From contig JAAVCL010000016.1 in the NCBI GenBank assembly GCA_014802335.1, positions 1 through 64,000 on the forward strand: DNA of 64,000 nucleotides, in the 5' to 3' direction. Position numbers and translations under genes: made by a program. Below are positions 1 to 9,033 of this stretch, in pieces. The notes under the pieces were generated by a model, which searched no databases, was not told the DNA's origin, and saw nothing but the letters and a program-made list of their open reading frames with translations. Within the stretch, counting starts at the first letter, position 1; every line of letters begins with the position of its first letter. The DNA is from Bacteroides sp. (GTDB lineage Bacteria; Bacteroidota; Bacteroidia; Bacteroidales; Muribaculaceae).

Positions 1-228
1 CAGGCAGAAATAATAAACAATTCGCCGCAGAATGCCACCTCCATATCAATGTCTATTTTCTCCGGTATATTCAACCTGGGGATAGGATGTGGCACATTGT
101 TAGGCGGCTATGTATGCACCTATATTTCCATAGACAAAATTGGTTATGTAGGAGGAGTAGTAGCGGTAATGGCTTTCGTGTATTGGTATATGAGGGTAAA
201 AAAGCTCCTACGAACCAAAACAGATTAA
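1..228 (+). CDS. MFS transporter, sugar-efflux (SotB/AraJ-like) family, C-terminal fragment
   Basis: Only the last 75 codons lie in the window, open from base 1 to a TAA at 226-228. The translation holds two hydrophobic helices (around SIFSGIFNLGIGCGTLLGG and VGGVVAVMAFVYWYM) followed by a short basic tail. The NATSISMSIFSGIFNLGIGCGTLLGG stretch matches the start of TM11 in DHA1-type drug or sugar exporters of the major facilitator superfamily, where a conserved N and several glycines line the helix. This would be a proton-driven inner-membrane exporter. The substrate cannot be told from this fragment. Confidence 0.7.
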   Translation, partial: QAEIINNSPQNATSISMSIFSGIFNLGIGCGTLLGGYVCTYISIDKIGYVGGVVAVMAFVYWYMRVKKLLRTKTD

Positions 229-452
229 GTGTACCTAAGAATTGAAGTATTGTGCCCAGTCACGAGAAGATGCAACGCCTGTTCAATTGGCTCTGCAATA
301 CCGATTTTAGCTTATTGTACGCTGCTTGGCTTTTTCGCTCTGCGTATTCAATAGTCGTAAAATAACGGTATGTTAACTATTCAATAATTATAATTAACTA
401 ATAAATAACTATAAACCAATCCTGAAATTATATTTTGACAATTATAATGTAA

Positions 453-1268
453 TTAAGCATTTACTAAGGCCAAAAATATTCCAAAAACAGGCAGTACAAG
501 GAGAAGTGAATCAATCCGGTCAAGAATCCCTCCATGTCCGGGAATAAGATTTCCGGAATCCTTCACGTTGGCCGACCGTTTAATCATTGATTCAATTAAA
601 TCTCCCCAGGTGCCGAATATGGAAACAAGAGCTCCAAGAATTAACCAGGTGCACATATTTGCTCCGATTTTGTCTGTCTCAAAGAAATTATTGCAATAAA
701 TATAAAACAGAGCTGAAGCTATGAGACAGAAGATGAAGCCTCCGAAGAAACCTTCCCATGTCTTTTTGGGAGAAATACGTTCAAATAATTTATGCTTCCC
801 GATTAAACTTCCAACCAGAAATGCACCGGTATCATTAATCCATAGCAGGAAAAAAATGGCAAGAAGAATCATTGGACTTAACTCTACAGATATCCATGTC
901 ATAACAGCCATTGGGAAGCCGATATATATCTGGGTTAACATGGAGTGGGAGAGCCCTTTCAGGGGATTGTCGGTCGATATATACAACTCTATTATAAACC
1001 TGAACACCATAATGGCTGCCCAGATATAAAATATATAATCGACATATAAACAACAGAGACTCACACAACCCAACACATCAAGTATGAGTGTCGGAAAAGT
1101 GCGAGAATCCAAATCGTGATTAATCTTTGCAAATTCAATACAGCCAAGAATGGAAAATACAATAGCAAGCAAGGTAACTCCTTGATATCCCCATAATATG
1201 CATCCTATGATTACTGCACAATATACGATGCCGGAAAGCGCGCGGACACCTACTTTTCGTAAATCCAT
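453..1268 (-). CDS. cdsA: Phosphatidate cytidylyltransferase
   Basis: This 271-aa inner-membrane enzyme makes CDP-diacylglycerol from phosphatidic acid and CTP, the branch point for all phospholipids. The C-terminal third carries the CTP_transf_1 signature: S-M-I-K-R, then K-D-S-G, then P-G-H-G-G-I-L-D-R-I-D. About eight hydrophobic helices precede and surround it, as is usual. It starts 22 bp after the GT2 gene on the same strand, so the two are probably cotranscribed. In many Bacteroidales cdsA follows rsfS-ftsH. Here those genes lie some 29 kb away, so the usual cluster appears split (the synteny is from memory). Confidence 0.95.
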   Translation of the reverse strand: MDLRKVGVRALSGIVYCAVIIGCILWGYQGVTLLAIVFSILGCIEFAKINHDLDSRTFPTLILDVLGCVSLCCLYVDYIFYIWAAIMVFRFIIELYISTDNPLKGLSHSMLTQIYIGFPMAVMTWISVELSPMILLAIFFLLWINDTGAFLVGSLIGKHKLFERISPKKTWEGFFGGFIFCLIASALFYIYCNNFFETDKIGANMCTWLILGALVSIFGTWGDLIESMIKRSANVKDSGNLIPGHGGILDRIDSLLLVLPVFGIFLALVNA

Positions 1269-1290
1269 ATAGATTCTGTGGCGTTATTAA

Positions 1291-2025
1291 TTAACAGAAA
1301 TTTTTCTTGCAAAAAATACTTCTCAATTTTAATGAAATAACTCCGAAGATTGCTTCTCCAAAAATACTTGAATTCATTTTTGAGGTGCCAAGTTGTCGAT
1401 TCACAAAGACTATCGGTACTTCAACTATTCTGTATTTCTTGAAATATGCCTTAAATTTCATTTCAATCTGAAAGGCATATCCTTTGAAACGTATTTTATC
1501 AAGATTCAAATCTCGAAGAACGTTCGAACGATAACATACGAATCCGGCTGTGGAATCTCTTAATTTCATTCTTGTTATCATCCTTACATACACTGATGCA
1601 AAATACGACATTAGAACTCGACCCATAGGCCAGTTCACAACGTTTACTCCTGATATATAACGCGAGCCTATGGCAACATCAGCGTTTTTGTCTTTACATT
1701 CATGATAAAGTCTGGGAAGATCTGACGGATTATGCGAGAAATCTGCATCCATCTCAATCACATATTGATACCCGCGTTCCAGTGCCCATTTAAATCCGTG
1801 AATATAGGCAGTGCCGAGTCCGAGTTTTCCGCTTCTTGTTTCAAGAAAAAGCCGACCGGGATACTCATCAATCTTCTGCCGTACTAAATCTTGTGTGCCG
1901 TCAGGTGATGCATCATCGATCACGAGAATATTAAACACGTCTGATAACCCCATTACTGCATCGATAATGTTACCGATGTTTTCAATCTCGTTATATGTCG
2001 GAATTATCACCAACGCGTCACTCAT
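1291..2025 (-). CDS. Polyprenol-monophosphate mannosyl/glycosyltransferase (GT2)
   Basis: This 244-aa glycosyltransferase family 2 protein begins VIIPTYNEIENIGNII, the N-terminal nucleotide-binding motif. It continues with VIDDASPDGT and the metal-binding DxD-type motif in EMDADFSHNPSDL, then SRYISG and the DSTAGFVCYR segment. This pattern is that of dolichol-phosphate mannose synthase and its bacterial homologues, which load a sugar from a nucleotide donor onto a polyprenyl phosphate at the cytoplasmic face. There is no C-terminal transmembrane pair, so it is the short soluble class. It sits upstream of cdsA with a 22-bp gap. The sugar donor cannot be fixed from sequence alone. Confidence 0.88.
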   Translation of the reverse strand: MSDALVIIPTYNEIENIGNIIDAVMGLSDVFNILVIDDASPDGTQDLVRQKIDEYPGRLFLETRSGKLGLGTAYIHGFKWALERGYQYVIEMDADFSHNPSDLPRLYHECKDKNADVAIGSRYISGVNVVNWPMGRVLMSYFASVYVRMITRMKLRDSTAGFVCYRSNVLRDLNLDKIRFKGYAFQIEMKFKAYFKKYRIVEVPIVFVNRQLGTSKMNSSIFGEAIFGVISLKLRSIFCKKNFC

Positions 2026-2051
2026 ATCTCTTTCTCTCTTTTTTATTATTG

Positions 2052-2080
2052 CAAATTTACGAAAATTTTTCTATTTCAAA
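2052..2080 (-). promoter_or_regulatory. Candidate Bacteroidota-type promoter for the GT2-cdsA pair
   Basis: On the minus strand a TTTG (2077-2080) is followed 17 bases later by TAAATTTG (2052-2059), which fits TAnnTTTG. The spacing is two bases shorter than the usual 19. It ends about 27 bases before the GT2 start codon at 2025. Confidence 0.4.
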
Positions 2081-2244
2081 ATGCAGTAGCCACACTTTTT
2101 TGAGTAATTGACCAATTGAAGTTTATAATTTGTTGGTCGAGTGTGGCGCACTGCGATATTTTATTTCGCAAATTTTCGGGTTATTATAGATCAATAGGTT
2201 TATTTGTAGAGCGTTACTTATTTGTTTCTTCCCAATCATATTAT

Positions 2245-3168
2245 TTAGAAAGATATGACTCTTTTTCCTATAAATTTGGAAGGGTGATAGGAAATTTTGC
2301 TCTTCCTAAGATCTTCCGAACCCATATCATCTTCTCTATTCAAATATTGAACTTCGGGATATTTTTCTTTAACCGTCTCGGCGAAAAACGATGAGAGGGC
2401 CTGATAGACGCCTCCATAGTTTATATCACCTTTTTCAACATGAATAATCATAGTATCTCCAATTGCTTCTCCGAAAGTATAACCTGCGATTTTTCCATTG
2501 ACCCTTATAAGAATACCTAAATATGGATAAGAGGAATAGGAGAGTAGCGCTCTTTTTACTTCTTCTGCTTCATAGACTGCTATCTTATCATCACTATGAT
2601 TTATAGAGAAATCATCTGTAAATTTCACAAGTTCATCGGCATTTTCTTCATTGATTTCCTCAATACTAAAATCATAATGATTTTTGAAGAAATTAAGATG
2701 ATTTCTTTTCTTGCTCATTTTTTTACCCGGGAAATTAATGAACTTGTCTATTTCATAGATATATTCCATCCAGTCCGGCATAAGGGTTTGATCTACAGGA
2801 CGGCCATCGCCATCTTCTACCGGAGCATATTCCTCGGGAAGCAAAAGAATTCCTTTTTCCTTATTTATACGGCAATAATTTGCTACCAGATCCTTATATT
2901 CCTCTAAAGACATTTCACCCCTTGGCTCATAGAATATTTTAAGATTAGATTCCGGCCAAGTTCCCATTATAATCAGAGTTTCTCCAATTATGCAATATTG
3001 ATAATTATAAAACTTATTCCATAGAAGCACTCCTCCTACTGAGAAATCACATGATCGGGAGGGATAATGATTAAAGAAATATTGAAGAATTTCAACATCA
3101 TTATCCGTAATATCCTTAAAATCAAGTGTTAAATCTTTTATAACCTTAAGTTCTTTTGTGGTTTCCAT
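2245..3168 (-). CDS. DUF2156 domain protein (GNAT-fold, PG-lysyltransferase-like)
   Basis: This 307-aa protein of the DUF2156 family has no membrane segment and is expected to be cytoplasmic. Its middle part (PDWMEYIYEIDKFINFPGKK, then KKRNHLNFF) is the family's typical first GNAT repeat boundary. The C-terminal half (GKIAGYTFGEAIGDTMIIHVEKGD) resembles the acyl-CoA-binding half of the fold. Related domains form the catalytic part of phosphatidylglycerol lysyltransferases, which use aminoacyl-tRNA, but here the N-terminal membrane domain is missing, so the substrate is unknown. It lies 219 bp upstream of the GT2 gene on the same strand. Confidence 0.8.
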   Translation of the reverse strand: METTKELKVIKDLTLDFKDITDNDVEILQYFFNHYPSRSCDFSVGGVLLWNKFYNYQYCIIGETLIIMGTWPESNLKIFYEPRGEMSLEEYKDLVANYCRINKEKGILLLPEEYAPVEDGDGRPVDQTLMPDWMEYIYEIDKFINFPGKKMSKKRNHLNFFKNHYDFSIEEINEENADELVKFTDDFSINHSDDKIAVYEAEEVKRALLSYSSYPYLGILIRVNGKIAGYTFGEAIGDTMIIHVEKGDINYGGVYQALSSFFAETVKEKYPEVQYLNREDDMGSEDLRKSKISYHPSKFIGKRVISF

Positions 3169-3893
3169 AGTTTATAGTGTGTTTTTCTTTTATTTATCTT
3201 GTGTTTTTCTTTTAATAGTATAGACCTAATATGTTTCAACTATTCAAAGAGAGATCAACCATTTTTGTATATTCTACACAAATAGATTAATCTATTATAA
3301 AAACGTTGAGAAGTAATAATAGTTCTATCATGACTATTCTTAAAGCTTCATCCACTAAGAAATTTTAATGGATTGAGCCTAAGTAGGTGCATATCAGGAG
3401 TTCGGCTTGTCTATCGTTTCATTGTATGAAGCCTTAATTAATTTTTTTCAAATGATTTGTCACTTTTCGCTCTGTATAGCGTTTAATTATTAATGCCATT
3501 GCAACTACTGAATAAGTTGGATGCAATGATCTTCTCACTTTTTATAATTAATTTTATAAGCTTAATTAGTTAATTTTAGATGCTATTTATAAGCTGATTA
3601 TAAAAAAATTATTAAATTTGTAAAATATAAAATTAATGTTCTGCTTGAAAGAAGTTAATTCTGAAATTATTAGTGTATGGAGAATGCGTATAGCTTTTTA
3701 AGTTCCTGAATCAAGACTTCGGGAACATATAAGAATAAATTTTTATTTTCAGAATAATTCATTATTAAAACAGGTATTGAATGATGTTAATAACTTCTTG
3801 AGATAAAATATATTATAAAAAGAAGTATTTTTGATCTTAGACCTGAATTTACCTATTCGTGAATTTCATTATTAACCTATAATATAAACCCGT
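3169..3893. other. 725-bp AT-rich intergenic region
   Basis: No convincing coding frame was found. The region divides the divergent DUF2156 and M16 peptidase genes. It holds a foldable segment ending in a run of seven T (3345-3448), a TAAATTTG -7-like motif at 3613-3620, and a short hairpin at 3702-3726 (GTTCCTGAA paired with TTCGGGAAC). The sequence at 3602-3623 is repeated exactly at 10200-10221. The peptidase promoter must lie here but no full -33/-7 pair was found. Confidence 0.6.
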
Positions 3894-6707
3894 ATGTTTA
3901 AAAAAATTTTAAGCATTACATTGCTCACGTTGTCTACATTTATGGCAAGTGCGCAACAGCCGGCCGGAACGCCACTTCCGCTTAATCCGGCAGTAAAGCA
4001 TGGAACGTTGCCCAATGGGTTGAACTACTACATCATGCACAATGAAGAACCAAAAGAGCGTGTTAACTTTTACATTGCCCAGAAAGTTGGTTCCACTCTA
4101 GAGACTCCCGAACAACTTGGTCTCGCACATTTCCTTGAGCACATGGCCTTCAACGGAACTACTAACTATCCGGGTAAAAATATGCTCAACTATTTGCAAT
4201 CCAAGGGTATCCGTTTCGGTTCTGACATTAATGCATACACCGGATTCGATGAAACCGTCTATCGAATTAACAATGTTCCCTCAACCGACAAGGCTCTTGT
4301 TGATAGCGTTTTGCTTGTTCTTCACGATTGGAGCGGGAGCATTTTGCTCGAAGAGGATGAGATTAATGCCGAGCGCGGTGTGATTGAAGAAGAATGGAGA
4401 AGCCGTAACAATGCATTCCAGCGTATGTATGAGGCTGCGCTTCCCGTTATTTATCAAGAATACCAATACCAGCAGATGCCCATCGGTAAAATGGAAGTGG
4501 TTCGCAACTTCGCCCCGCAGGTTATCCGCGACTATTATCACAAATGGTATCGTCCGGATCAGCAGGGTATTATCATTGTCGGTGATGTTGACGTAAATGA
4601 AATAGAGAAGAAAGTAATCGATCTCTTTTCTACTATTCCGATGCCCGAAAACGCTGCTGAACGTACATACCCTTCAGTTTCAGACAACCAGGAGCCCATT
4701 TTCTTTGCTTATCAAGATAAGGAAATGCAATTCCCTCTCATAATGGTTAGCTTCAAATCTGAAAAGACTCCGGTTGAACTTAGAAACACTGTTGAGAACT
4801 TTGCTCAATCTTCTATTATTGAGATGATCATCTCGCAAATGATTAACAACCGTTTGGAAGAATTCTCAAAAGAGGCTGATTGCAAATATGCTCAGGCATC
4901 TGTTGACTTCGGAAACTTTTTAATTTCTAAAACCAAGGCTGCTTTCAATATTGAGATAGTTGCCAAATCTTCTTCAGATGTTCAGGCGGCTTATGAACAA
5001 GCCATTGGTGTAGTGGCTCGTGCTTGTAAAACAGGTTTCACTCAGTCGGAAGTGACTCGTGCACGCGACATTCTTCTTGCAAACTTCGAAAAGGCTTACA
5101 ACGAGCGTAATAATACAAACAGCAATACTCTTGCTCAGAAAATTATTCGTAATTTCATTGATAACGAGCCTTATGCAGGTGCTGAACAGGATTATCAAAT
5201 TGCCCAGATGCTCCTTCAGGTTCTTCCCCTTGAGGCCTATAATGAAGTGGCAGGCTCAATACTGACAGCCGAAAATCAAGTAATTATTGTTGGTCAACCC
5301 CAGACAGAAGGTATGACTGTTGTTACAAAGGAGGTTATGACCGGTGCGCTCAACAATGCAATCAATGCACAATATGAGGCTTATGTCGATGAAGTCATCA
5401 CAGATCCTTTGATCGCTAATCTACCTGCTCCCGGAAAGGTTGTAAGCGTATCTGACGGTGTGTTCGGCACGAAGGTTCTTACTCTTTCAAATGGTATTAA
5501 GGTTATTCTTAAGACCACTGATTTCAAACAAGATGAAATTTTAATGACAGCATTCAGAAATGGCGGTAAAGTGTCTTATCCCGCTTCTGACGGCGCGTAT
5601 GTGTGTCTTGCTGATAATGTGTTTGAATATAGTAAGCAGGGTACCTTTAACAATATTCAGCTTCAAAAATACTTGTCAGGAAAAAATGTGAATCTCAGTT
5701 TCAATATTGGAACTAAGTCTACATTACTTGATGGTTCTTCTTCTGTCAAAGATATTAATTATTTGATGGAACTCGTTTATTCATCTTTCACTCAGCTGAA
5801 TCCTGACGTAGAAACTTATAATTCAGAAATAGAAAAAATCAAATCTTATCTTGCCAATTTTGATAAAAATCAGCAGATGGTATTCTCAAAGATGATCACT
5901 AATACTGCTTATGGCAAGAATCCTCTCATGCAGCCTCTTTCTCTTCAACTGATTGAAAGTTCAAATTATGAACGTGAATTTGAAATGGTAAAAGAGGCTC
6001 TGGCTAATCCCAAAGAGTTTACTTTTATCTTCACCGGTAACATTGATGTGGAAACACTCACTCCTCTTGTTGAAAAATATATTGCTTCAATGAGTGTGAA
6101 AGACTTGACTCCTTCCGCTGACGCTGTTTCTTCTGTTGATCTCGTTAGTGGTGATGTCAAAGAGTTCGCAACTCTCCCAATGAGTGCTCCTTCAACAATG
6201 GTATATGTAAATGCGCACGACAATAACATTCCTTATAATGTTGAAAATCTTGTAAAGATTGATATGGTCGGTGACATTCTTGAAAACATCTTCACCGATA
6301 CTCTCCGTGAAGAAGAGGGTGGTACATATAGTCCCTCCGCTTATTCAACCCTTAACGGTTGGACCGGTGAATGGCAAATTATTTACGTTTTCCAGACAAA
6401 CGACCAGATGCAGGATAAACTCATTAAGCGCGCTAACGACGAATTAATGAAACTTCTTAATGAAGGTGCTGATCAAGCTAATTTCAACAAGGTTAAAGAG
6501 GCTGCTCTTAAACAATATGAAATTAAGGAAAGATCAAATAATTTCTGGAGCAATAACCTGTTCCGTTACGAAAAAGGTTTAGATGATATCACAAATCATA
6601 AAGCTGCAATCGAGAATCTTACTCTCGAACAGCTCAATGCTTTCATGAAAACTCTTTACAATGGTAAAAACAAAATTGAAGTAATTCTTCAAGGCGTTGC
6701 CGAATAA
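3894..6707 (+). CDS. Secreted M16 family zinc peptidase (insulinase/pitrilysin-like)
   Basis: This 937-aa protein has an N-terminal signal peptide (residues 1-20, basic start, hydrophobic core, ending in ASA). The inverted zinc motif HFLEH is at 79-83, and the downstream ERGVIEEEW segment supplies the third ligand. This is the hallmark of the M16 catalytic domain. The two halves follow the family pattern, an active N-terminal pair of domains and an inactive C-terminal pair starting near VLTLSNGIKVILKTTDFKQDE. It is expected to degrade peptides in the periplasm. The signal peptide ends in AQQP rather than a lipobox. The gene is monocistronic, with its terminator about 190 bp downstream beyond an inserted repeat. 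Confidence 0.93.
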   Translation: MFKKILSITLLTLSTFMASAQQPAGTPLPLNPAVKHGTLPNGLNYYIMHNEEPKERVNFYIAQKVGSTLETPEQLGLAHFLEHMAFNGTTNYPGKNMLNYLQSKGIRFGSDINAYTGFDETVYRINNVPSTDKALVDSVLLVLHDWSGSILLEEDEINAERGVIEEEWRSRNNAFQRMYEAALPVIYQEYQYQQMPIGKMEVVRNFAPQVIRDYYHKWYRPDQQGIIIVGDVDVNEIEKKVIDLFSTIPMPENAAERTYPSVSDNQEPIFFAYQDKEMQFPLIMVSFKSEKTPVELRNTVENFAQSSIIEMIISQMINNRLEEFSKEADCKYAQASVDFGNFLISKTKAAFNIEIVAKSSSDVQAAYEQAIGVVARACKTGFTQSEVTRARDILLANFEKAYNERNNTNSNTLAQKIIRNFIDNEPYAGAEQDYQIAQMLLQVLPLEAYNEVAGSILTAENQVIIVGQPQTEGMTVVTKEVMTGALNNAINAQYEAYVDEVITDPLIANLPAPGKVVSVSDGVFGTKVLTLSNGIKVILKTTDFKQDEILMTAFRNGGKVSYPASDGAYVCLADNVFEYSKQGTFNNIQLQKYLSGKNVNLSFNIGTKSTLLDGSSSVKDINYLMELVYSSFTQLNPDVETYNSEIEKIKSYLANFDKNQQMVFSKMITNTAYGKNPLMQPLSLQLIESSNYEREFEMVKEALANPKEFTFIFTGNIDVETLTPLVEKYIASMSVKDLTPSADAVSSVDLVSGDVKEFATLPMSAPSTMVYVNAHDNNIPYNVENLVKIDMVGDILENIFTDTLREEEGGTYSPSAYSTLNGWTGEWQIIYVFQTNDQMQDKLIKRANDELMKLLNEGADQANFNKVKEAALKQYEIKERSNNFWSNNLFRYEKGLDDITNHKAAIENLTLEQLNAFMKTLYNGKNKIEVILQGVAE

Positions 6708-6729
6708 GGAGAATCTATAGATTATATTA

Positions 6730-6896
6730 TAAGTATGTGTTAGAAATTATTTAACGTATTGAGTTATGAAGAATGTGGATGAAATTTAGGATTTGGCTGA
6801 AGGCGTTATGGGGTTCCATAGCAACGGAAGCCGGATTCTAAAGTTCGCCTCATAATTTATGAGGCAATGCATTTAATAATTTCTAACACATACTTA
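6730..6896. repeat. Palindromic intergenic element, family C (full copy)
   Basis: The element is 167 bp with perfect 22-bp terminal inverted repeats (6730-6751 and 6875-6896) starting TAAGTATGTGTTAG. Inside it has a GGCT...AGCC helix enclosing GAAGGC, a 7-bp hairpin (GTTATGG/CCATAGC), and AACGGA at 6799-6828, then AAAG..CGCC and a 9-bp palindromic stem GCCTCATAA/TTATGAGGC. It is inserted between the M16 peptidase stop codon and that gene's terminator. A truncated left end of the same family occurs at 32560-32607. No coding capacity was seen. Confidence 0.85.
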
Positions 6897-6899
6897 AAG

Positions 6900-6936
6900 T
6901 TACGGCAGTGATAAGGTTGTGCTATCACTGCCGTAA
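6900..6936 (+). terminator. Rho-independent terminator of the M16 peptidase gene
   Basis: A perfect 14-bp stem (TTACGGCAGTGATA at 6900-6913 with its complement at 6923-6936) closes a 9-base loop and is followed by an AT-rich stretch. It lies 192 bp after the stop codon, displaced by the family C element between them. Confidence 0.7.
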
Positions 6937-7129
6937 TATTATTTATTGTTAAGACGTTAATTCTGACAGACATTAAGATTGTAAAAGGCAATGCTTTTCA
7001 ATTCAATTCATGAAACCGTTTAATTTTTACTAACCAATAAGGTGTCTAATTTGTTAATTCATGGTTTACATGTTTGAATCGCAGATGTATAAGCAAGCAT
7101 AAAACTAACCACTTATTGAATATTGTATA

Positions 7130-7603
7130 ATGGAATTCATTCTTATAACTATTGGTAAAACAAAGATAGACTATGTCGCCGCGGGCATAAAGGAGTACCT
7201 GAACCGACTAAAAAGGTATATACCATTTTCATTAGTAGAGTTGGCCGACATAAAGAGTGCCAAGGGTGTATCAGAAAATATACAGAAACAGAAGGAGGGT
7301 GCAATGATTCTTGAAAAAATATCCCCTTCCGATTTCGTTATCCTGCTTGACGAAAAGGGAAGGGAATATACTTCAGTTGAATTTGCTAATTATCTTCAGA
7401 AGCTCATGTCTATTGGAAGAAAGGCAATCGTTTTTGTTGTAGGAGGACCTTATGGTTTTTCGGAAGATGTTTATAATCGTGCTGATGCAAAACTCTCGCT
7501 GTCAAGAATGACCTTTAATCATGAAATGATCAGATTGTTTTTTATTGAACAGGTTTACCGAGGTATGACCATTCTGCGAGGTGAGCCTTATCATCATGAA
7601 TAA
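7130..7603 (+). CDS. rlmH: 23S rRNA (pseudouridine1915-N3)-methyltransferase
   Basis: This 157-aa SPOUT-family methyltransferase modifies pseudouridine 1915 in helix 69 of 23S rRNA on assembled 70S ribosomes. The length is standard. The SAM-binding trefoil-knot residues are clear: LLDEKGREYTSVEFA, then FVVGGPYGFSEDVYNRA, then the C-terminal LSLSRMTFNHEMIRLFFIEQVYRG...EPYHHE, which is diagnostic for RlmH. It is convergent with the DoxX-like gene, with only 14 bp between the stop codons. Confidence 0.97.
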   Translation: MEFILITIGKTKIDYVAAGIKEYLNRLKRYIPFSLVELADIKSAKGVSENIQKQKEGAMILEKISPSDFVILLDEKGREYTSVEFANYLQKLMSIGRKAIVFVVGGPYGFSEDVYNRADAKLSLSRMTFNHEMIRLFFIEQVYRGMTILRGEPYHHE

Positions 7604-7617
7604 TTAAGTGTTATATT

Positions 7618-9033
7618 CTAAGATTCTTCCTTATGCCCATCGACATTTCCAATTCTGAAAATTGATTTTTTAGGAGAATTTTGAAACATTCTTCGCAGTC
7701 GGGGAAGGAATGAAAGGGCAATTAAAAATGCGAGCAAACTTATATAGAGGAACGAGGATGCCTTTAAGATTATCTTATGGTTATTCAATTCTTCCGATAG
7801 CTTTTTCATTCCATCTTCACTCCCGAACTCTTCCGCATCTAATGAGTTAAGAGATGTTTTCCACTTAATGATTCCATTCTCAAGATATACGATAGCCGGA
7901 TTCCCTCGTGCCACCTCCTTAATGGCTGTGTCTTCAGCTATATATATGTCATATTGAGGCATTGATAAATCTGTCCATTCATTGATAAGTTCACTGTTTC
8001 CTGCCACGGCGGCGATCATGTCAATGTCATTTTCCGCTGCCTTGTCATTTAACAGATTTATTTTCCATGTAGTGGCCGGAGAAACAGTTGCAAGATCCGG
8101 AATCAAAAGTATCAATTGCTTGCCTTCTCCCGGTATTGCTGTTTCGGTCATGTCATGATCTCCCGTTTCATCCCAAATACGAAAAGTCTTGTGCGAATTA
8201 GAAGACGAATTTTCTGAGGGATTATTTATCTCTTTCCTTTCAACAAATTCCCATCCATCTTCTTCGGAAGGTAACTCATCTTCTTCGTTGAATTCTTTCA
8301 ATGTTCCATTCCGGGAATAGACAAATACGAATTTGGTATCATCCTCTTCATCTTCAGAAATTAATGTTTCCGACACTTGATAAGGACGAAAATCTATCAA
8401 AGGCTGCCTGAAATATCCATAGAAGAGAATAACAGAAATGAACGCTATTGAAATTACAATAGCAATCCATTGTAATGCCGGGGTGATGAGAGCATAGGCA
8501 TGCTTGTTATGTTTTATTAACCAAATGACTAATGCCGAAAGAAAAATATTTTTCCAAAAGGTTGCCCAATTGGAAATAATCAGCGCATCGCCAAAACAAC
8601 CGCAATCTGCCACCGGATCTTTTATGGCTATCCATAAAGTCAGAGGCAACATTACGGCCATAATTAGTCCACCAGCTATAGGTGCAGACTTTCTATAACA
8701 GCCAATAAGAATGCAAAGACCTATTATGAACTCTATTGCACAAAGTCCGAATACACCCGAAAGTATTATGTTAGGAACAAGATCTATTCCTATTGCGTTT
8801 AAGTATTCAGTAAATTTATAGAAAGTCCCCCAGGGGTCAACGGCTTTTACAAATCCGGAGTATAAAAAGGTGGCTCCAAAAATAATTCTGCAAAGCCAGG
8901 TTATAATCTGTTTAAGATTATAAAACTTTGATCTTTCAAATTGCGGAGCCTTGTTAAGCTCATGTTTTTCCGGGTCGGATGCTGACTTAGATGATTCAGG
9001 AGAATCGTAATTTGATGAGAGCGAAGATTGCAT
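7618..9033 (-). CDS. BT_3928-like DoxX/MauE-type membrane protein
   Basis: This 471-aa protein starts with a hydrophilic 40-residue leader. Four transmembrane helices of the DoxX/MauE type follow, with DPWGTFYKFTEYL between the first two and DPVADCGCFGDAL, a cysteine pair typical of MauE-like proteins, after the third. After a fifth hydrophobic segment there is a periplasmic region of about 220 residues with a thioredoxin-like feel (QLILLIPDLA..) but no CxxC. A C-terminal helix and basic tail end the protein. Similar proteins in Bacteroides lie next to DUF1599 genes. A role in periplasmic redox or quinone metabolism is plausible but unproven. Its start overlaps the upstream gene by 38 bp. Confidence 0.8.
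   Translation of the reverse strand: MQSSLSSNYDSPESSKSASDPEKHELNKAPQFERSKFYNLKQIITWLCRIIFGATFLYSGFVKAVDPWGTFYKFTEYLNAIGIDLVPNIILSGVFGLCAIEFIIGLCILIGCYRKSAPIAGGLIMAVMLPLTLWIAIKDPVADCGCFGDALIISNWATFWKNIFLSALVIWLIKHNKHAYALITPALQWIAIVISIAFISVILFYGYFRQPLIDFRPYQVSETLISEDEEDDTKFVFVYSRNGTLKEFNEEDELPSEEDGWEFVERKEINNPSENSSSNSHKTFRIWDETGDHDMTETAIPGEGKQLILLIPDLATVSPATTWKINLLNDKAAENDIDMIAAVAGNSELINEWTDLSMPQYDIYIAEDTAIKEVARGNPAIVYLENGIIKWKTSLNSLDAEEFGSEDGMKKLSEELNNHKIILKASSFLYISLLAFLIALSFLPRLRRMFQNSPKKSIFRIGNVDGHKEES

Noticed and set aside
229-410. Coding-like stretch on the minus strand (YAERKSQAAYNKLKSVLQ) in the gap beside cdsA
   Set aside because: It is only about 38 codons long with no plausible start codon and no recognisable family. 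It could be a gene relic but cannot be supported.
3602-3623. Complete promoter at the 22-bp block shared with 10200-10221
   Set aside because: A -7-like TAAATTTG is present in both, but neither copy has TTTG at the right distance, so no promoter feature was recorded.
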